64,000 bases of DNA from Pannonibacter carbonis. GTDB lineage: Bacteria > Pseudomonadota > Alphaproteobacteria > Rhizobiales > Stappiaceae. The notes below the pieces were generated by a model. That model was not told the DNA's origin. It was given only the letters and a program-made list of their open reading frames with translations, and made no database searches. Below are positions 44,791 to 54,076 of this stretch, piece by piece. The stretch covers positions 248,001-312,000 of the forward strand of contig NZ_PUDR01000004.1 of the NCBI RefSeq assembly GCF_003012935.1, in the 5' to 3' direction. The translations under genes were made by a program, and so were the position numbers. The stretch's first letter is position 1. Each line of letters starts with the position of its first letter.

Positions 44791-47340
44791 TCAGGAGGGT
44801 GAGCCGAGCCGTACAAGTTCCTCGGCCACTGCCGTTTGGTTTAGCGGCTTGGTGAGATAGCCCGCAACCCCAAGCTCCCTGGCACGCTCGCGCGCTGCCG
44901 GCATGACATCAGCCGTTACCACGAGGATCGGCACCGGGGATGCGCCAGTCTCCGCTTCCTTTGCACGAATTGCAGCGATTGCGCCAAAACCATCGAGACC
45001 CGGCATGTGCAGATCCATCAGGATGGCATCGAAACAGCCGCGCTCGGCTGCAGCGACTGCTTCATGACCATTGGTTGCCAGTTCCGTTTCATGTCCAAGC
45101 TTGCGCAACAGAGCTTCGCCCAAGAGCCGGTTGATGTCATTGTCTTCCGCAAGAAGGAGGCGCAGCGGGCGCGCTGGGGCCAACTGACGGTCCGTGCTGA
45201 GCGCCCGCGCTGGGGACCCGCCCCCGGCCCGGCTCGTGCCGACGGCGTCAGCGACATCCCAGTTTGCCACCTTGCCGTCCACTGTCACATCGCTATCTGT
45301 CGCCCGCCCCGTGCTGCCGCCCGGGGCAAGCAACGCGGTCAAGGTGCGCACAAGGGTCTGGCTGCGGACTGGCCGGATCAGATAGGCGGAAAACCCGGCA
45401 CTGCGCAGACGGTCGAGACGTTCGCGTTCAGTCGGCGTGATCAGGACGATGGCCGGCACCTGGCATCCTGCAGCACGGGCCCCGGCAAGCCAGGCAGCAC
45501 CATCACTGACGGAACCATGGTCGAGCAGGACGAGATCGGCGACTGCCAGTCGTTCCATCAACGCCGGATCCCCGGGCAGGACCCGGCTGACAGAAGCCCC
45601 GTAAGCCGAGAGATACCGCGACAGAGCAGCGGCCTCGACCTGGCCTGCTGATACAACGATGATCTGCCTGTCCCGGATCTCCGGCCAGGCTCGCGCTCGA
45701 ACCGGCACTTCCGGAATCGGAAGACGGACGACGAACGTCGCCCCGATGCCCTCCTCGCCCTCCGCGGCAATGCTACCCGCCATGAGAGTGACCAGCCTCT
45801 GCACGATGGCCAATCCGAGCCCTGTGCCGCCATAACGTCGGGAGGGGCCATGGTCGACCTGTTCAAACTCGCCAAACATGCGGGCCGCATCCTGGGGTGC
45901 GAAGCCGATTCCGCTATCAGCCACCGCAATCACCAGTTCTCCGCCGCCGGAGACGCCTTCGGCAGCAGCAATATCGATGCTGACCCCACCGCTATCTGTG
46001 AACTTGACCCCGTTCCCGGCCAGGTTGTAGAGGACCTGGCGCAAACGGCTCGCATCCACCGTGACCTCGTCCGGAACGCTCGGGGAAATGGTCAGCGCAA
46101 TTTCAAGTCCCTTGGCCTGGGCCCGCGGGGCGAGCAATTCCACAACCTGTTCGCACAAGGGCGCCAGCGCACAAGGTGCCGGATGGATCGCAAGGCGTCC
46201 GGCTTCGGCACGCGAGAAATCCAGCAGTTCATCGATCAGCAGCAGCAGTGTCTCGCCAGACGTTTTGAGCGCATCTGCATATGCTGCCTGCTCGGGGCTG
46301 AGCCTTGTATCGCGCAACAAGGCAGCCATGCCGAGAATACCGTTCAAAGGCGTGCGGATCTCATGGCTAACAGTTGCCAGAAAGCGGGATTTGGCTTCGC
46401 TTGCCGTCTCGGCCGAATTTCGAGCCGCAAGGAGTTCCTCTTCCATCATCCGCCGGTCGGTGACATCTCGCAGCAGCGTCTGGATCAGGGGCGTATCGCG
46501 GGATCCATCCCGCACAGTGACGTCAAGACGTGAGAACCACCGGGGGCCGTGTCGGGTTTCGAGCATGATATCGCCGAACGCAACATCACCAGCCGTGGGG
46601 CCAGCGGTGTCCTTCAACACGGCCAAAGGCAAATGCAAGGGCTGACCAGGCTGTGGCATGGCCTCAGGCCGGAAAAGCGCCTGCGCGGCAGGACTGACAT
46701 AAAGAACCGTACCGGTCATGTTGCGCCGAATGACAACATCACCGAGCGCCTGGAGAATACTGGCCTGCCGTTCAGCCGCCTCCCGCAGTTCCCAGGCCTG
46801 GTCCTCGACCGCCTCCAGGCATTGGCGCAGGTGCTGCCGATCCGCTTCCAGCGCATTTTGCGCATCGGCCTGGCGCTCGTTGTCGTCCCGGGCCAACAGA
46901 TACATCGCAAGAGCGCCGCCGAGAAACGCAAGCACCACAGCCGCAAGCCGCTCGAAAGCACCGCCGCTAACCAGAAGGAGTGCACAAATCGGTGCCAGAG
47001 CGACCCCAAGACCTGGTGCAACGGCGACAATTCGAGAGAGAATGCGCGTCTGCCCCCTCCGTGTGCCACCTGAAACAGCACCTGCCCTGGTATCGGCTGC
47101 AGGCCGCTCCTGCTCCAGCCGTATCTCCTGCCGGATGCTTGTGTCCCCTCGCGATGAAGACGCTGTTTCCGGAGCCGGAGCCGTGCCCTCGGATTGGTCA
47201 TGGCCAGGCGATCCGACAAAGCCGGAGCGACCGGTCTCATCCGGGTCGACGTCAGAACTCTTAAGTCCGGCGGCATTATGCTCATCGGTGCCTGACTGCG
47301 CCGGCGATTGTGCTCTGGTCCTGTCGCTCTGGCCCGTCAT
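44791..47340 (-). CDS. Hybrid sensor histidine kinase/response regulator
   Basis: Membrane sensor of 849 residues. Two hydrophobic segments at about 105-150 (VAPGLGVALAPICALLLVSG, LAAVVLAFLGGALAMYLLA) are separated by only a few residues, so there is almost no periplasmic domain. A PAS-like domain (about 190-310), HisKA with phospho-accepting His in FLATVSHEIRTPLNG, and HATPase with N-box, ADSGIGF and GGTGLGLAI follow. A degenerate receiver (VADLVLLDHG, with Arg in YLIRPVR instead of Lys) precedes a normal receiver (AILMDLHMPGLDG, YLTKPLN). The ATG at 47340 has GGGAAAG upstream. The signal is unknown. Confidence 0.9.
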   Translation of the reverse strand: MTGQSDRTRAQSPAQSGTDEHNAAGLKSSDVDPDETGRSGFVGSPGHDQSEGTAPAPETASSSRGDTSIRQEIRLEQERPAADTRAGAVSGGTRRGQTRILSRIVAVAPGLGVALAPICALLLVSGGAFERLAAVVLAFLGGALAMYLLARDDNERQADAQNALEADRQHLRQCLEAVEDQAWELREAAERQASILQALGDVVIRRNMTGTVLYVSPAAQALFRPEAMPQPGQPLHLPLAVLKDTAGPTAGDVAFGDIMLETRHGPRWFSRLDVTVRDGSRDTPLIQTLLRDVTDRRMMEEELLAARNSAETASEAKSRFLATVSHEIRTPLNGILGMAALLRDTRLSPEQAAYADALKTSGETLLLLIDELLDFSRAEAGRLAIHPAPCALAPLCEQVVELLAPRAQAKGLEIALTISPSVPDEVTVDASRLRQVLYNLAGNGVKFTDSGGVSIDIAAAEGVSGGGELVIAVADSGIGFAPQDAARMFGEFEQVDHGPSRRYGGTGLGLAIVQRLVTLMAGSIAAEGEEGIGATFVVRLPIPEVPVRARAWPEIRDRQIIVVSAGQVEAAALSRYLSAYGASVSRVLPGDPALMERLAVADLVLLDHGSVSDGAAWLAGARAAGCQVPAIVLITPTERERLDRLRSAGFSAYLIRPVRSQTLVRTLTALLAPGGSTGRATDSDVTVDGKVANWDVADAVGTSRAGGGSPARALSTDRQLAPARPLRLLLAEDNDINRLLGEALLRKLGHETELATNGHEAVAAAERGCFDAILMDLHMPGLDGFGAIAAIRAKEAETGASPVPILVVTADVMPAARERARELGVAGYLTKPLNQTAVAEELVRLGSPS

Positions 47341-47619
47341 ATCGCTTTCCCGTCGACATCGCATCAACGGCGATATCGGTTGATTCCCGTTGCAGCCAGA
47401 GTGCCCGCAAAACCCTTTCGGAAATCCTTTCGCAGGATGCTTCGGACACGGTTGAACCGCACGACTGGTCCCTGGGCATGCCCAGACGCCTATCGCGGGG
47501 TGAAAGTTCTCGTCTTCTCTTGTCAAAGAACAGGCTGGGAACAGGCTGGACATAGGCCAGCCGGCCGGCCCACATGATTTGCAAGGCTGACCGGGGGGCG
47601 CCTTTGCAAGCCGTTATTG

Positions 47620-49146
47620 TCAGGCAGCCTGTCGCAGCACCGTCTCGCCGCGCAGGCTCAAGGCTTCCGCCAGATGCAGGCGACTGACGGTGTCCGCTCC
47701 ATCCAGATCCGCCAACGTTCGCCCCAGCTTCAGCACCCGGTGATAGCCGCGCGCACTCAGCGCCAATGTATTGGCCGCGTCGGCCAGGAAACTGCGGCCG
47801 CCCGCGTCCATGCCGGTCACCTCATCCACCAGACCAGCCGGCAGACGGGCGTTGGGACATTCGCCGAGCCCAAGCCCTTGCGAGCGGCGGCGCTGGATGT
47901 CACGCGCCATGGCAACCCGGGCGGCAACGCTGGCCGAACTCTCTGCTTTCCCCGGCGCCAGCAGGTCGGAAGCCGAAACAGCCGGCACCTCGATGCGCAG
48001 GTCGATGCGATCCAGAAACGGTCCGGAGACACGGCCCTGATATTCGATGGCGCAGCGCGGTCCCCTGCGGCAGACATGACCCGGCTCGCCGGCATAGCCG
48101 CAACGGCAGGGGTTCATGGCCGTGATCAACTGGATGCGCGAGGGATAGGTCACCCGGTGGTTTGCCCGGGCAATCACTGTCTCCCCCGTTTCAAGGGGCT
48201 GGCGCAGGCTGTCGAGCACCTGCGGCTGAAACTCCGGCAACTCGTCAAGAAACAGCACGCCATTGTGCGCGAGCGAAACCTCACCTGGACGCGCCCTGAG
48301 ACCACCGCCGACGAGGGCGGCCATCGATGCGGAATGATGCGGCGCGCGGAACGGCCTGCGGTCAGTCAGACGCCCGTCCGCCAGTTCCCCGGCCAGGGAG
48401 GCGATCATCGACACCTCGAGCAACTCGCGCGGGCTGAGAGGTGGCAGCAGCGACGGCAGGCGGCTTGCAAGCATCGACTTGCCGGCGCCCGGGGGGCCGA
48501 CCATCAGAAGATTGTGGCCGCCGGCAGCGGCAATCTCCAGCGCCCGTTTCGCGCTCTCCTGGCCCTTGACGTCGGAAAGGTCAGGCAGATCGCCCGCCGG
48601 CCCGCGCAATTTCGGTGCCGGCCGCGACAAGACCTGCGTGCCCTTGAAATGATTGGCCAGCTGGATCAGCGAGCGTGGGGCCAGGATGCTCATCTCGCTG
48701 TCGGCCCAGGCCGCTTCCGGTCCGCAATCCGCCGGGCAAATCAGCCCCTTGCCAAGTCCGTTGGCCCCGATTGCCGCCGGCAACACACCTGCGACGGGCG
48801 CCAGGCGACCATCAAGCCCCAATTCGCCGAGCACGACATAATCGGCGAGCATATCAGCCGGAATGGCGCCGATCGCCGCCATGATGCCAAGCGCAATCGG
48901 CAGATCATAATGCGACCCCTCTTTCGGCAGATCGGCGGGCGCGAGATTGACGGTCACCCGCTTGGCCGGCAACGCCAGGCCGGAGGCCAGCAGCGCCGCC
49001 CTGACCCGTTCCCGGCTTTCGCCAACCGCCTTGTCCGGCAATCCGACGATCGTGAAGGCCACCATACCCGGTCCGACCATGACCTGGACATCGACCGGAA
49101 CGGCTTCGATACCCTGAAACGCGACAGTTGTTACGCGACTGACCAT
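47620..49146 (-). CDS. YifB/ComM family Mg-chelatase-like AAA+ ATPase
   Basis: A 508-residue protein. The N-terminal ChlI-like domain contains GLPDKAVGESRERVRAAL and VNLAPADLPKEGSHYDLPIALG. The AAA+ core has Walker A MVGPPGAGKSMLASRLPSLL, Walker B GVLFLDELPEF, AMNPCRCG and a zinc-like CRRGPRC patch. The C-terminal Mg_chelatase_C domain ends GYHRVLKLGRTLADLDG. ComM drives branch migration during natural transformation in gamma-proteobacteria; in alphaproteobacteria the gene commonly sits near gshB. Here a cyclase gene on the other strand intervenes. Confidence 0.92.
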   Translation of the reverse strand: MVSRVTTVAFQGIEAVPVDVQVMVGPGMVAFTIVGLPDKAVGESRERVRAALLASGLALPAKRVTVNLAPADLPKEGSHYDLPIALGIMAAIGAIPADMLADYVVLGELGLDGRLAPVAGVLPAAIGANGLGKGLICPADCGPEAAWADSEMSILAPRSLIQLANHFKGTQVLSRPAPKLRGPAGDLPDLSDVKGQESAKRALEIAAAGGHNLLMVGPPGAGKSMLASRLPSLLPPLSPRELLEVSMIASLAGELADGRLTDRRPFRAPHHSASMAALVGGGLRARPGEVSLAHNGVLFLDELPEFQPQVLDSLRQPLETGETVIARANHRVTYPSRIQLITAMNPCRCGYAGEPGHVCRRGPRCAIEYQGRVSGPFLDRIDLRIEVPAVSASDLLAPGKAESSASVAARVAMARDIQRRRSQGLGLGECPNARLPAGLVDEVTGMDAGGRSFLADAANTLALSARGYHRVLKLGRTLADLDGADTVSRLHLAEALSLRGETVLRQAA

Positions 49147-49309
49147 ACCCCAACTCCCCGAAAGGTCGAGGAAGACGATACGGCAACTTTTTGGAGAGTC
49201 AAGAACGTAAAGAGAACATTAATTCACCCTCGACCTCTTGCAGTCGTCTGGAAACCGTCGCAGCATGAGGAGGCTTCAGGATAGGTCGGGCACAAGGGAG
49301 CGTGTTGCC

Positions 49310-50131
49310 ATGTGTGATGCATGCGTCATGATCGCGGTTAAGAACCGGATGCTGTCGCGCCGGGACATGTTCCGGCTGGCAGCTGCCGGCAGTGTTGCCG
49401 CTGCCGTTACAGTTACCGGCTCAGCAATACCGGCGATGGCGGCAACGCCTACAAAGGTCAGTGACCTGACGCATGAATTAAGCGAAAGCTTCCCGACGTT
49501 TTTCGGCGAACAGCAATTCTTTGCAAACAAGCTGTTTGACTATCAGAAAGACAAGTTCAACCTCTACGAGCTGAGAGTGAACGAACACACCGGCACGCAT
49601 GTGGATGCGCCGTTGCATTTCTCGGCAGATGGCCAGTCGGTGGCCGAGATCCCTGTCAGCAATCTGGTCGCGCCGCTGGCCATCGTCGACATTCGCGCCA
49701 AGGCAGCCGAGACTGCGGATGCGCAGGTGACGCCTGACGATTTGAAGGCCTGGATCGCAGCCAACGGCGAGATCCCGGATGGGGCCTGCGTTGCCATGCT
49801 GTCAGGTTGGGACAAGCACGTTGCCAGCCCGAAATTCCGCAATCCCGACGACAAGGGCGTGATGCATTTTCCCGGGTTCCACGTCGAGGCGGCCGCGATG
49901 CTGATCGAGGAGGCCAAGGTGGTCGGCATAGCCGTCGACACCCTGTCGCTTGACTTCGGCGCATCGCCGGACTTTGCCACCCATTACAAATGGCTGCCGA
50001 GCAACCGCTGGGGCATCGAATGCATCGCAAATCTGGAGCAGCTGCCAGTGGCCGGCGCCACACTCATTGTCGGCGCCCCGAAACACAAGGGCGGCACGGG
50101 TGGTCCCGCTCGCATCCTGGCCCTGGTATAA
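49310..50131 (+). CDS. Tat-exported cyclase family protein (kynurenine formamidase-like)
   Basis: A 273-residue metal-dependent hydrolase of the cyclase superfamily. The motif HTGTHVDAPLHFSADG near residue 90 supplies the metal ligands, with DTLSLDFG and a C-terminal GAPKHKGGTGGPAR segment. The N-terminus has a twin-arginine signal (LSRRDMFRLAAAGSVAAAVTV), so the enzyme is exported folded. AAGGGAG lies before the ATG at 49310. Cytosolic relatives hydrolyse N-formylkynurenine; an exported homologue must act on a different or external substrate. It interrupts the yifB-gshB neighbourhood on the opposite strand. Confidence 0.85.
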   Translation: MCDACVMIAVKNRMLSRRDMFRLAAAGSVAAAVTVTGSAIPAMAATPTKVSDLTHELSESFPTFFGEQQFFANKLFDYQKDKFNLYELRVNEHTGTHVDAPLHFSADGQSVAEIPVSNLVAPLAIVDIRAKAAETADAQVTPDDLKAWIAANGEIPDGACVAMLSGWDKHVASPKFRNPDDKGVMHFPGFHVEAAAMLIEEAKVVGIAVDTLSLDFGASPDFATHYKWLPSNRWGIECIANLEQLPVAGATLIVGAPKHKGGTGGPARILALV

Positions 50132-50200
50132 GCGCACAGTTTCAAGGGTGTAGAGGGGTGTCCGTTGGCCCGGTCACCCCTGCTCAGATCCGATTGGCGC

Positions 50201-51145
50201 TTATCCGCGCCGCCGCGCTTCGATGACGTCCCAGACGCGGATGGCAATGTCAGGGCCTCCGAGGCGCTTGACGGCGCGGATGCCGGTGGGCGCGGTGACG
50301 TTGATCTCGGTCAGGTAGCCGTCGATGACGTCGATGCCGACGAGGAGCAGGCCCTTGGCCTTCAGGGCCGGGCCGAGGCGAGCGCAGATTTCGCGCTCCC
50401 GGTCGCTGAGGTCGGATTCGGCCGGCGAGCCACCGCGCACCATGTTGGAGCGCAGATCGCCCGGCGCCGGCACCCGGTTGACCGCACCGGCGAATTCGCC
50501 ATCGACGAGCAGGATACGCTTGTCGCCATGCTTGACGTTGGGCAGGAAGCGCTGGATCACCCATGGCTCACGGAAAGTGACAGCGAAAAAGTCGTAGAGC
50601 GAACCGTAGTTGAGGTCGTCCTGGGTGATGCGGAAGACCGCTGCACCACCATGACCGAACAGCGGCTTCATGACGATGTCGCCATGCTCTTCGCGGAAAG
50701 CGTCGATCTCTGCCCGGTCGCGGGTGATCAGGGTCGGCGGCATAAGATCTGCAAACTCGGTGACGAACAGCTTCTCCGGGGCGTTGCGTACTTCGGCTGG
50801 ATTGTTCACCACCAGGGTATGCGGGTGGATCTTCTCCAGAATATGGGTGGCCGCGACATAGGCCATGTCGAACGGCGGATCCTGCCGCATCAGGATCACA
50901 TCGATGTCGGCAAGATCTGTTCGAACGGATTCACCCAGCGTGAAGTGATTGCCCTTCTCGTCACGCACGGTAACGGGTTCCAGCGCGGCGAAGACCTTGT
51001 CACCGTGCAATGCCAGCCGATCCGGCGTGTAGTGATAGAGCGAATGGCCACGCGCTTGCGCTTCCAGCATCAACGCAAAGGCGCTGTCGCCCAGAATATT
51101 GATGGACGAGATATGGTCCATCTGGACCGCGACCTTCAGCGACAT
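50201..51145 (-). CDS. gshB: Glutathione synthase
   Basis: ATP-grasp enzyme joining gamma-glutamylcysteine and glycine; 314 residues. [21 protein letters not shown] at the N-terminus, [35 protein letters not shown] (the glycine-rich ATP loop), [18 protein letters not shown] and the metal-binding [13 protein letters not shown] are all typical. GGAGAGACGCGC precedes the ATG at 51145. It is the third gene of the rsmI-yraN-gshB cluster, with a 119-nt gap after yraN that could hold its own promoter. Confidence 0.95.
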   Translation of the reverse strand: MSLKVAVQMDHISSINILGDSAFALMLEAQARGHSLYHYTPDRLALHGDKVFAALEPVTVRDEKGNHFTLGESVRTDLADIDVILMRQDPPFDMAYVAATHILEKIHPHTLVVNNPAEVRNAPEKLFVTEFADLMPPTLITRDRAEIDAFREEHGDIVMKPLFGHGGAAVFRITQDDLNYGSLYDFFAVTFREPWVIQRFLPNVKHGDKRILLVDGEFAGAVNRVPAPGDLRSNMVRGGSPAESDLSDREREICARLGPALKAKGLLLVGIDVIDGYLTEINVTAPTGIRAVKRLGGPDIAIRVWDVIEARRRG

Positions 51146-51264
51146 GCGCGTCTCTCCGGATAAAGCGCCGCGCCAAGACCGGCACGGTTCGTCAGGGTGG
51201 GCTCGATATGGGATTTCTGGACCGCCTTGTCCAGAATGGCAATGCTGCAACCCGTCACGGAATT

Positions 51265-51672
51265 TTACATCAAACGATCAGGCCGGAATGCATCGGTCAG
51301 ATGCTCAGGCCAGCGCCAGGGCACAATCAACATGAGATCGAAACGCTGTATCGTGTCAGCCTGGTCCGGGTACTGGACCAGAAAAATCTGGGCAGCCCGA
51401 ATAATCCGCCCGCGCGCGGTTGCGCTGACGGCTTCAAGGGCAGCCGAGCGGCTGCGGCGCGCCTTGACCTCGATGAACGCCAGCACATCCCCGCGCCGCG
51501 CGACGAGATCAACCTCCCCGGCGCCGGACCGAAATCGCCGGGCCAGAATGCGCCAGCCCTTCAGTTGCAAGATCAGCGCCGCCAGGCTCTCGGCGCCATG
51601 CCCCAGCCGATAGGCGCGGCGGCGGTTGCGCGGCGTCTCGCGAACGGGGGGCAGGGCGGACGGGGAGGTCAT
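51265..51672 (-). CDS. yraN: YraN family protein (UPF0102), nuclease-like fold
   Basis: A 135-residue protein with the restriction-endonuclease-like core of UPF0102: [45 protein letters not shown] (E-x-D...E-x-K, the metal-site layout), then [10 protein letters not shown]. The biochemical role is unproven. It overlaps the rsmI stop by 4 nt (ATGA) and precedes gshB, the standard alphaproteobacterial order. Confidence 0.9.
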   Translation of the reverse strand: MTSPSALPPVRETPRNRRRAYRLGHGAESLAALILQLKGWRILARRFRSGAGEVDLVARRGDVLAFIEVKARRSRSAALEAVSATARGRIIRAAQIFLVQYPDQADTIQRFDLMLIVPWRWPEHLTDAFRPDRLM

Positions 51673-52610
51673 GGCGTGTCGGAGCGCTCCGGGCCGATAT
51701 CTGCCTCACTCTCACTGCCGGCGGCCTTGAGCGCAAGCGCCATGTGGTAGACTTCGGCCCTGTCCCGGCCTGTCTGCCTGGCAACCTCCTTTGCGGCGGC
51801 AGCGACAGACATCCGGGCCAGAGCGGCGTGAAGCTGCGCCTCGACATCTGCCTCGCTAACCTCAGGCACCACCTCCGCAGGCGGGCCAACGAGGATGACG
51901 ATCTCACCCTTTGGCGGATTGGCTTCGTAATAGGCGTAAAGCTCGCTCACGGTTCCGCGCTGGAACGTTTCAAAGCGCTTGGTCAGCTCACGGGCGACGA
52001 CGGCTTCGCGGTCACCAAGGGTCTCCGACATGGCCGCCAGCGAAGCGGCGAGCCGGTGCGGCGATTCAAAAAAGGCGAGCGTCGCCGGAATAACCGCGAG
52101 TTCGCCGAGGCGGCGTGCACGGGCACCGGCCTTCTGCGGCAAAAAGCCCGCAAATAAAAGCGTGTCGGATGGCAACCCGGACGCGACGAGCGCAGCCAGC
52201 GGCGCTGAGGCGCCGGGGATCGGAATCACCTTGAAGCCGGCAGCCAGAACATCACGCACCAGCCGGTATCCAGGGTCAGACACCAGCGGGGTGCCGGCAT
52301 CGGAGACCAGAGCCACGACCTGCCCTTCGGCAAGGGCAGCCAGTAGACGCGGGCGCTGCCGCTCCGCATTGTGCTCATGGTAGGGCAGCAGCGGTGCCTT
52401 CAGGCCGAAGCGCTGGCTGAGCGTCGAAGTCACACGTGTGTCCTCGCAGGCGATCACATCGGCGCCGGCCAGCGTCTCGAGGGCGCGAATGGTTATATCG
52501 CCAAGATTGCCGATCGGCGTCGAGACGATGTAGAGCGCGCTTTCCTGTGCCGGGGCGGCAAAGGCATGCTCCCCGATGAAAAAGCGGCGTTCAGCCAGTG
52601 TTTCAGCCAT
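51669..52610 (-). CDS. rsmI: 16S rRNA (cytidine-1402-2'-O)-methyltransferase
   Basis: SAM-dependent tetrapyrrole-methylase-fold enzyme that methylates C1402 in the decoding centre; 313 residues. IVSTPIGNLGDITIRALETL, VIACEDTRVTSTLSQRFG, LVSDAGTPLVSDPGYRLV and PIPGASAPLAALVASGLP are diagnostic, and FFESPHRLAASLAAM follows. A polar C-terminal extension ends [17 protein letters not shown]. It is divergent from the PBP-activator gene and overlaps yraN. Confidence 0.94.
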   Translation of the reverse strand: MAETLAERRFFIGEHAFAAPAQESALYIVSTPIGNLGDITIRALETLAGADVIACEDTRVTSTLSQRFGLKAPLLPYHEHNAERQRPRLLAALAEGQVVALVSDAGTPLVSDPGYRLVRDVLAAGFKVIPIPGASAPLAALVASGLPSDTLLFAGFLPQKAGARARRLGELAVIPATLAFFESPHRLAASLAAMSETLGDREAVVARELTKRFETFQRGTVSELYAYYEANPPKGEIVILVGPPAEVVPEVSEADVEAQLHAALARMSVAAAAKEVARQTGRDRAEVYHMALALKAAGSESEADIGPERSDTP

Positions 52611-52783
52611 AGGCGGGCCTTTCCGGTTGTCGGCGTCTTACAGGCCGGTACGCAACACATTTCGGCAAGAAGGCGGTTTTATCGCAGTTGGCAGCGGGCA
52701 AGCCGAAGCGATTCATTCACGCGGCTGGACAGGAACGTTCTGAATTCGTAATGGTTTTTGATCGCGGATGCGAGGAGGCCCGA

Positions 52784-54064
52784 GTGGAAAACACGACTGC
52801 TGCCGCCAATGCCCCAATTGCTGGCCTCCGTGCCGGTGGATTCAGGGTGTATATCGCCTGGTTTTCAGGACTGCGGCGGAGCGCCCTGCGCTGCGCAGGC
52901 GCATTTGCGGTCACCGGGCTTCTTGCCGGCTGTATGGGCTCGACCATGGGGACAGCGCCGGATGGACTGCAGTCCCTGCCGTCGACGCCATCCGTGCCGG
53001 CCGTGACCGGCCAGACAATCGGCACGGGCACCGTCCGCGTCGGGCTGTTGCTGCCGCTGTCGGCCGGCGGGTCGGCATCGGCCATCGCTGCGACTTTCCG
53101 CAATTCGGCGGAACTGGCGATCAAGGACTTCCAGGGCTCCGACATCCAGTTGCTGGTGAAGGATACGGCCGGCACAGCAGAAGGCGGCCGGGCGGCAGCG
53201 CAAGCGGCCATTGCGGAAGGGGCCGAGCTCATCCTGGGTCCTGTCTTTGCCCCGGCGGTCAGCGGCGCGGCCAGTGTCGCGCGCACATCCGGCGTGCCGA
53301 TTGTCGCATTCTCCACGGATACGTCGGTCGCCGGCCCCGGCGTCTATCTTCTCTCGTTTCTCCCGGCGGGTGATGTGAAGCGCATCATCAGCTACGCCGC
53401 CGGACAGAACCGCAGATCCTATGCCGCTCTGCTGCCGGATGATGCCTATGGCGCCGTCACCGAGGCAGCGTTCCGCCAGGAAGTCGGGCGCACCGGCGGG
53501 CGGGTGGTCTCCATCCAGCGCTACAAGGTCTCCGGGTCCGACACGACCGATCTTGCCGCCAAGACGCAAGCCATCGCCAGCGCCTTGCCGCAGGCAGATG
53601 CCCTGTTCCTGCCAGCCGCGAATGTCGCGCCCTTCGTCATGCAAAGCCTGATGACCCAGGGCGGCAACCTGGCCAACATCAAGGTTCTCGGCAGCGGCCA
53701 GTGGGACGCAGCGCAAGTGACCAGCAATCCGATCATGGCAGGGACCTGGTTCCCGGGGCCGGAGCGCTCGGGTTTCGATGCCCTGTCCGGTCGCTATCAG
53801 GCAACATTTGGCGCAGCACCGGCGCGCAATGCATCGCTGGCCTATGATGGCACTATCCTCGCTGCGGGCCTCGTGCGGTCTGCAGGGCCTCAGCGCTTCT
53901 CGCAGCCTGTGCTGACCAATCGGGACGGCTTTCTCGGCATCGACGGCGTCTTTCGCTTCCTGGCCAATGGCGAGAGCGAGCGAGGCCTTGCCGTCTATGA
54001 GATCGCGCCAGGGGGTATGAAGGTCATTTCTCCGGCACCGCGTGATTTCCGTGCGGCCTCGTAA
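52784..54064 (+). CDS. Penicillin-binding protein activator-like lipoprotein (LpoA/YraM-type)
   Basis: A 426-residue protein with a lipobox (GLLAGCMGS) near residue 48 after a hydrophobic stretch, followed by a periplasmic-binding-protein-like type I domain (VRVGLLLPLSAGGSASAIAA, LILGPVFAPAVSGAASVA, YAALLPDDAYGAVTEAAFRQE). Such proteins resemble LpoA, which activates PBP1A. The GTG at 52784 with GAGGAGG six nt upstream gives a long basic n-region of about 40 residues; a further in-frame start upstream lacks a site. It is divergent from rsmI, the conserved rhizobial arrangement. Confidence 0.85.
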   Translation: MENTTAAANAPIAGLRAGGFRVYIAWFSGLRRSALRCAGAFAVTGLLAGCMGSTMGTAPDGLQSLPSTPSVPAVTGQTIGTGTVRVGLLLPLSAGGSASAIAATFRNSAELAIKDFQGSDIQLLVKDTAGTAEGGRAAAQAAIAEGAELILGPVFAPAVSGAASVARTSGVPIVAFSTDTSVAGPGVYLLSFLPAGDVKRIISYAAGQNRRSYAALLPDDAYGAVTEAAFRQEVGRTGGRVVSIQRYKVSGSDTTDLAAKTQAIASALPQADALFLPAANVAPFVMQSLMTQGGNLANIKVLGSGQWDAAQVTSNPIMAGTWFPGPERSGFDALSGRYQATFGAAPARNASLAYDGTILAAGLVRSAGPQRFSQPVLTNRDGFLGIDGVFRFLANGESERGLAVYEIAPGGMKVISPAPRDFRAAS

Positions 54065-54076
54065 GGGCATCACACC

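Noticed and set aside
49984-50247. Small antisense frames across the cyclase/gshB junction
   Set aside because: They overlap conserved coding sequence on the other strand and lack start signals.
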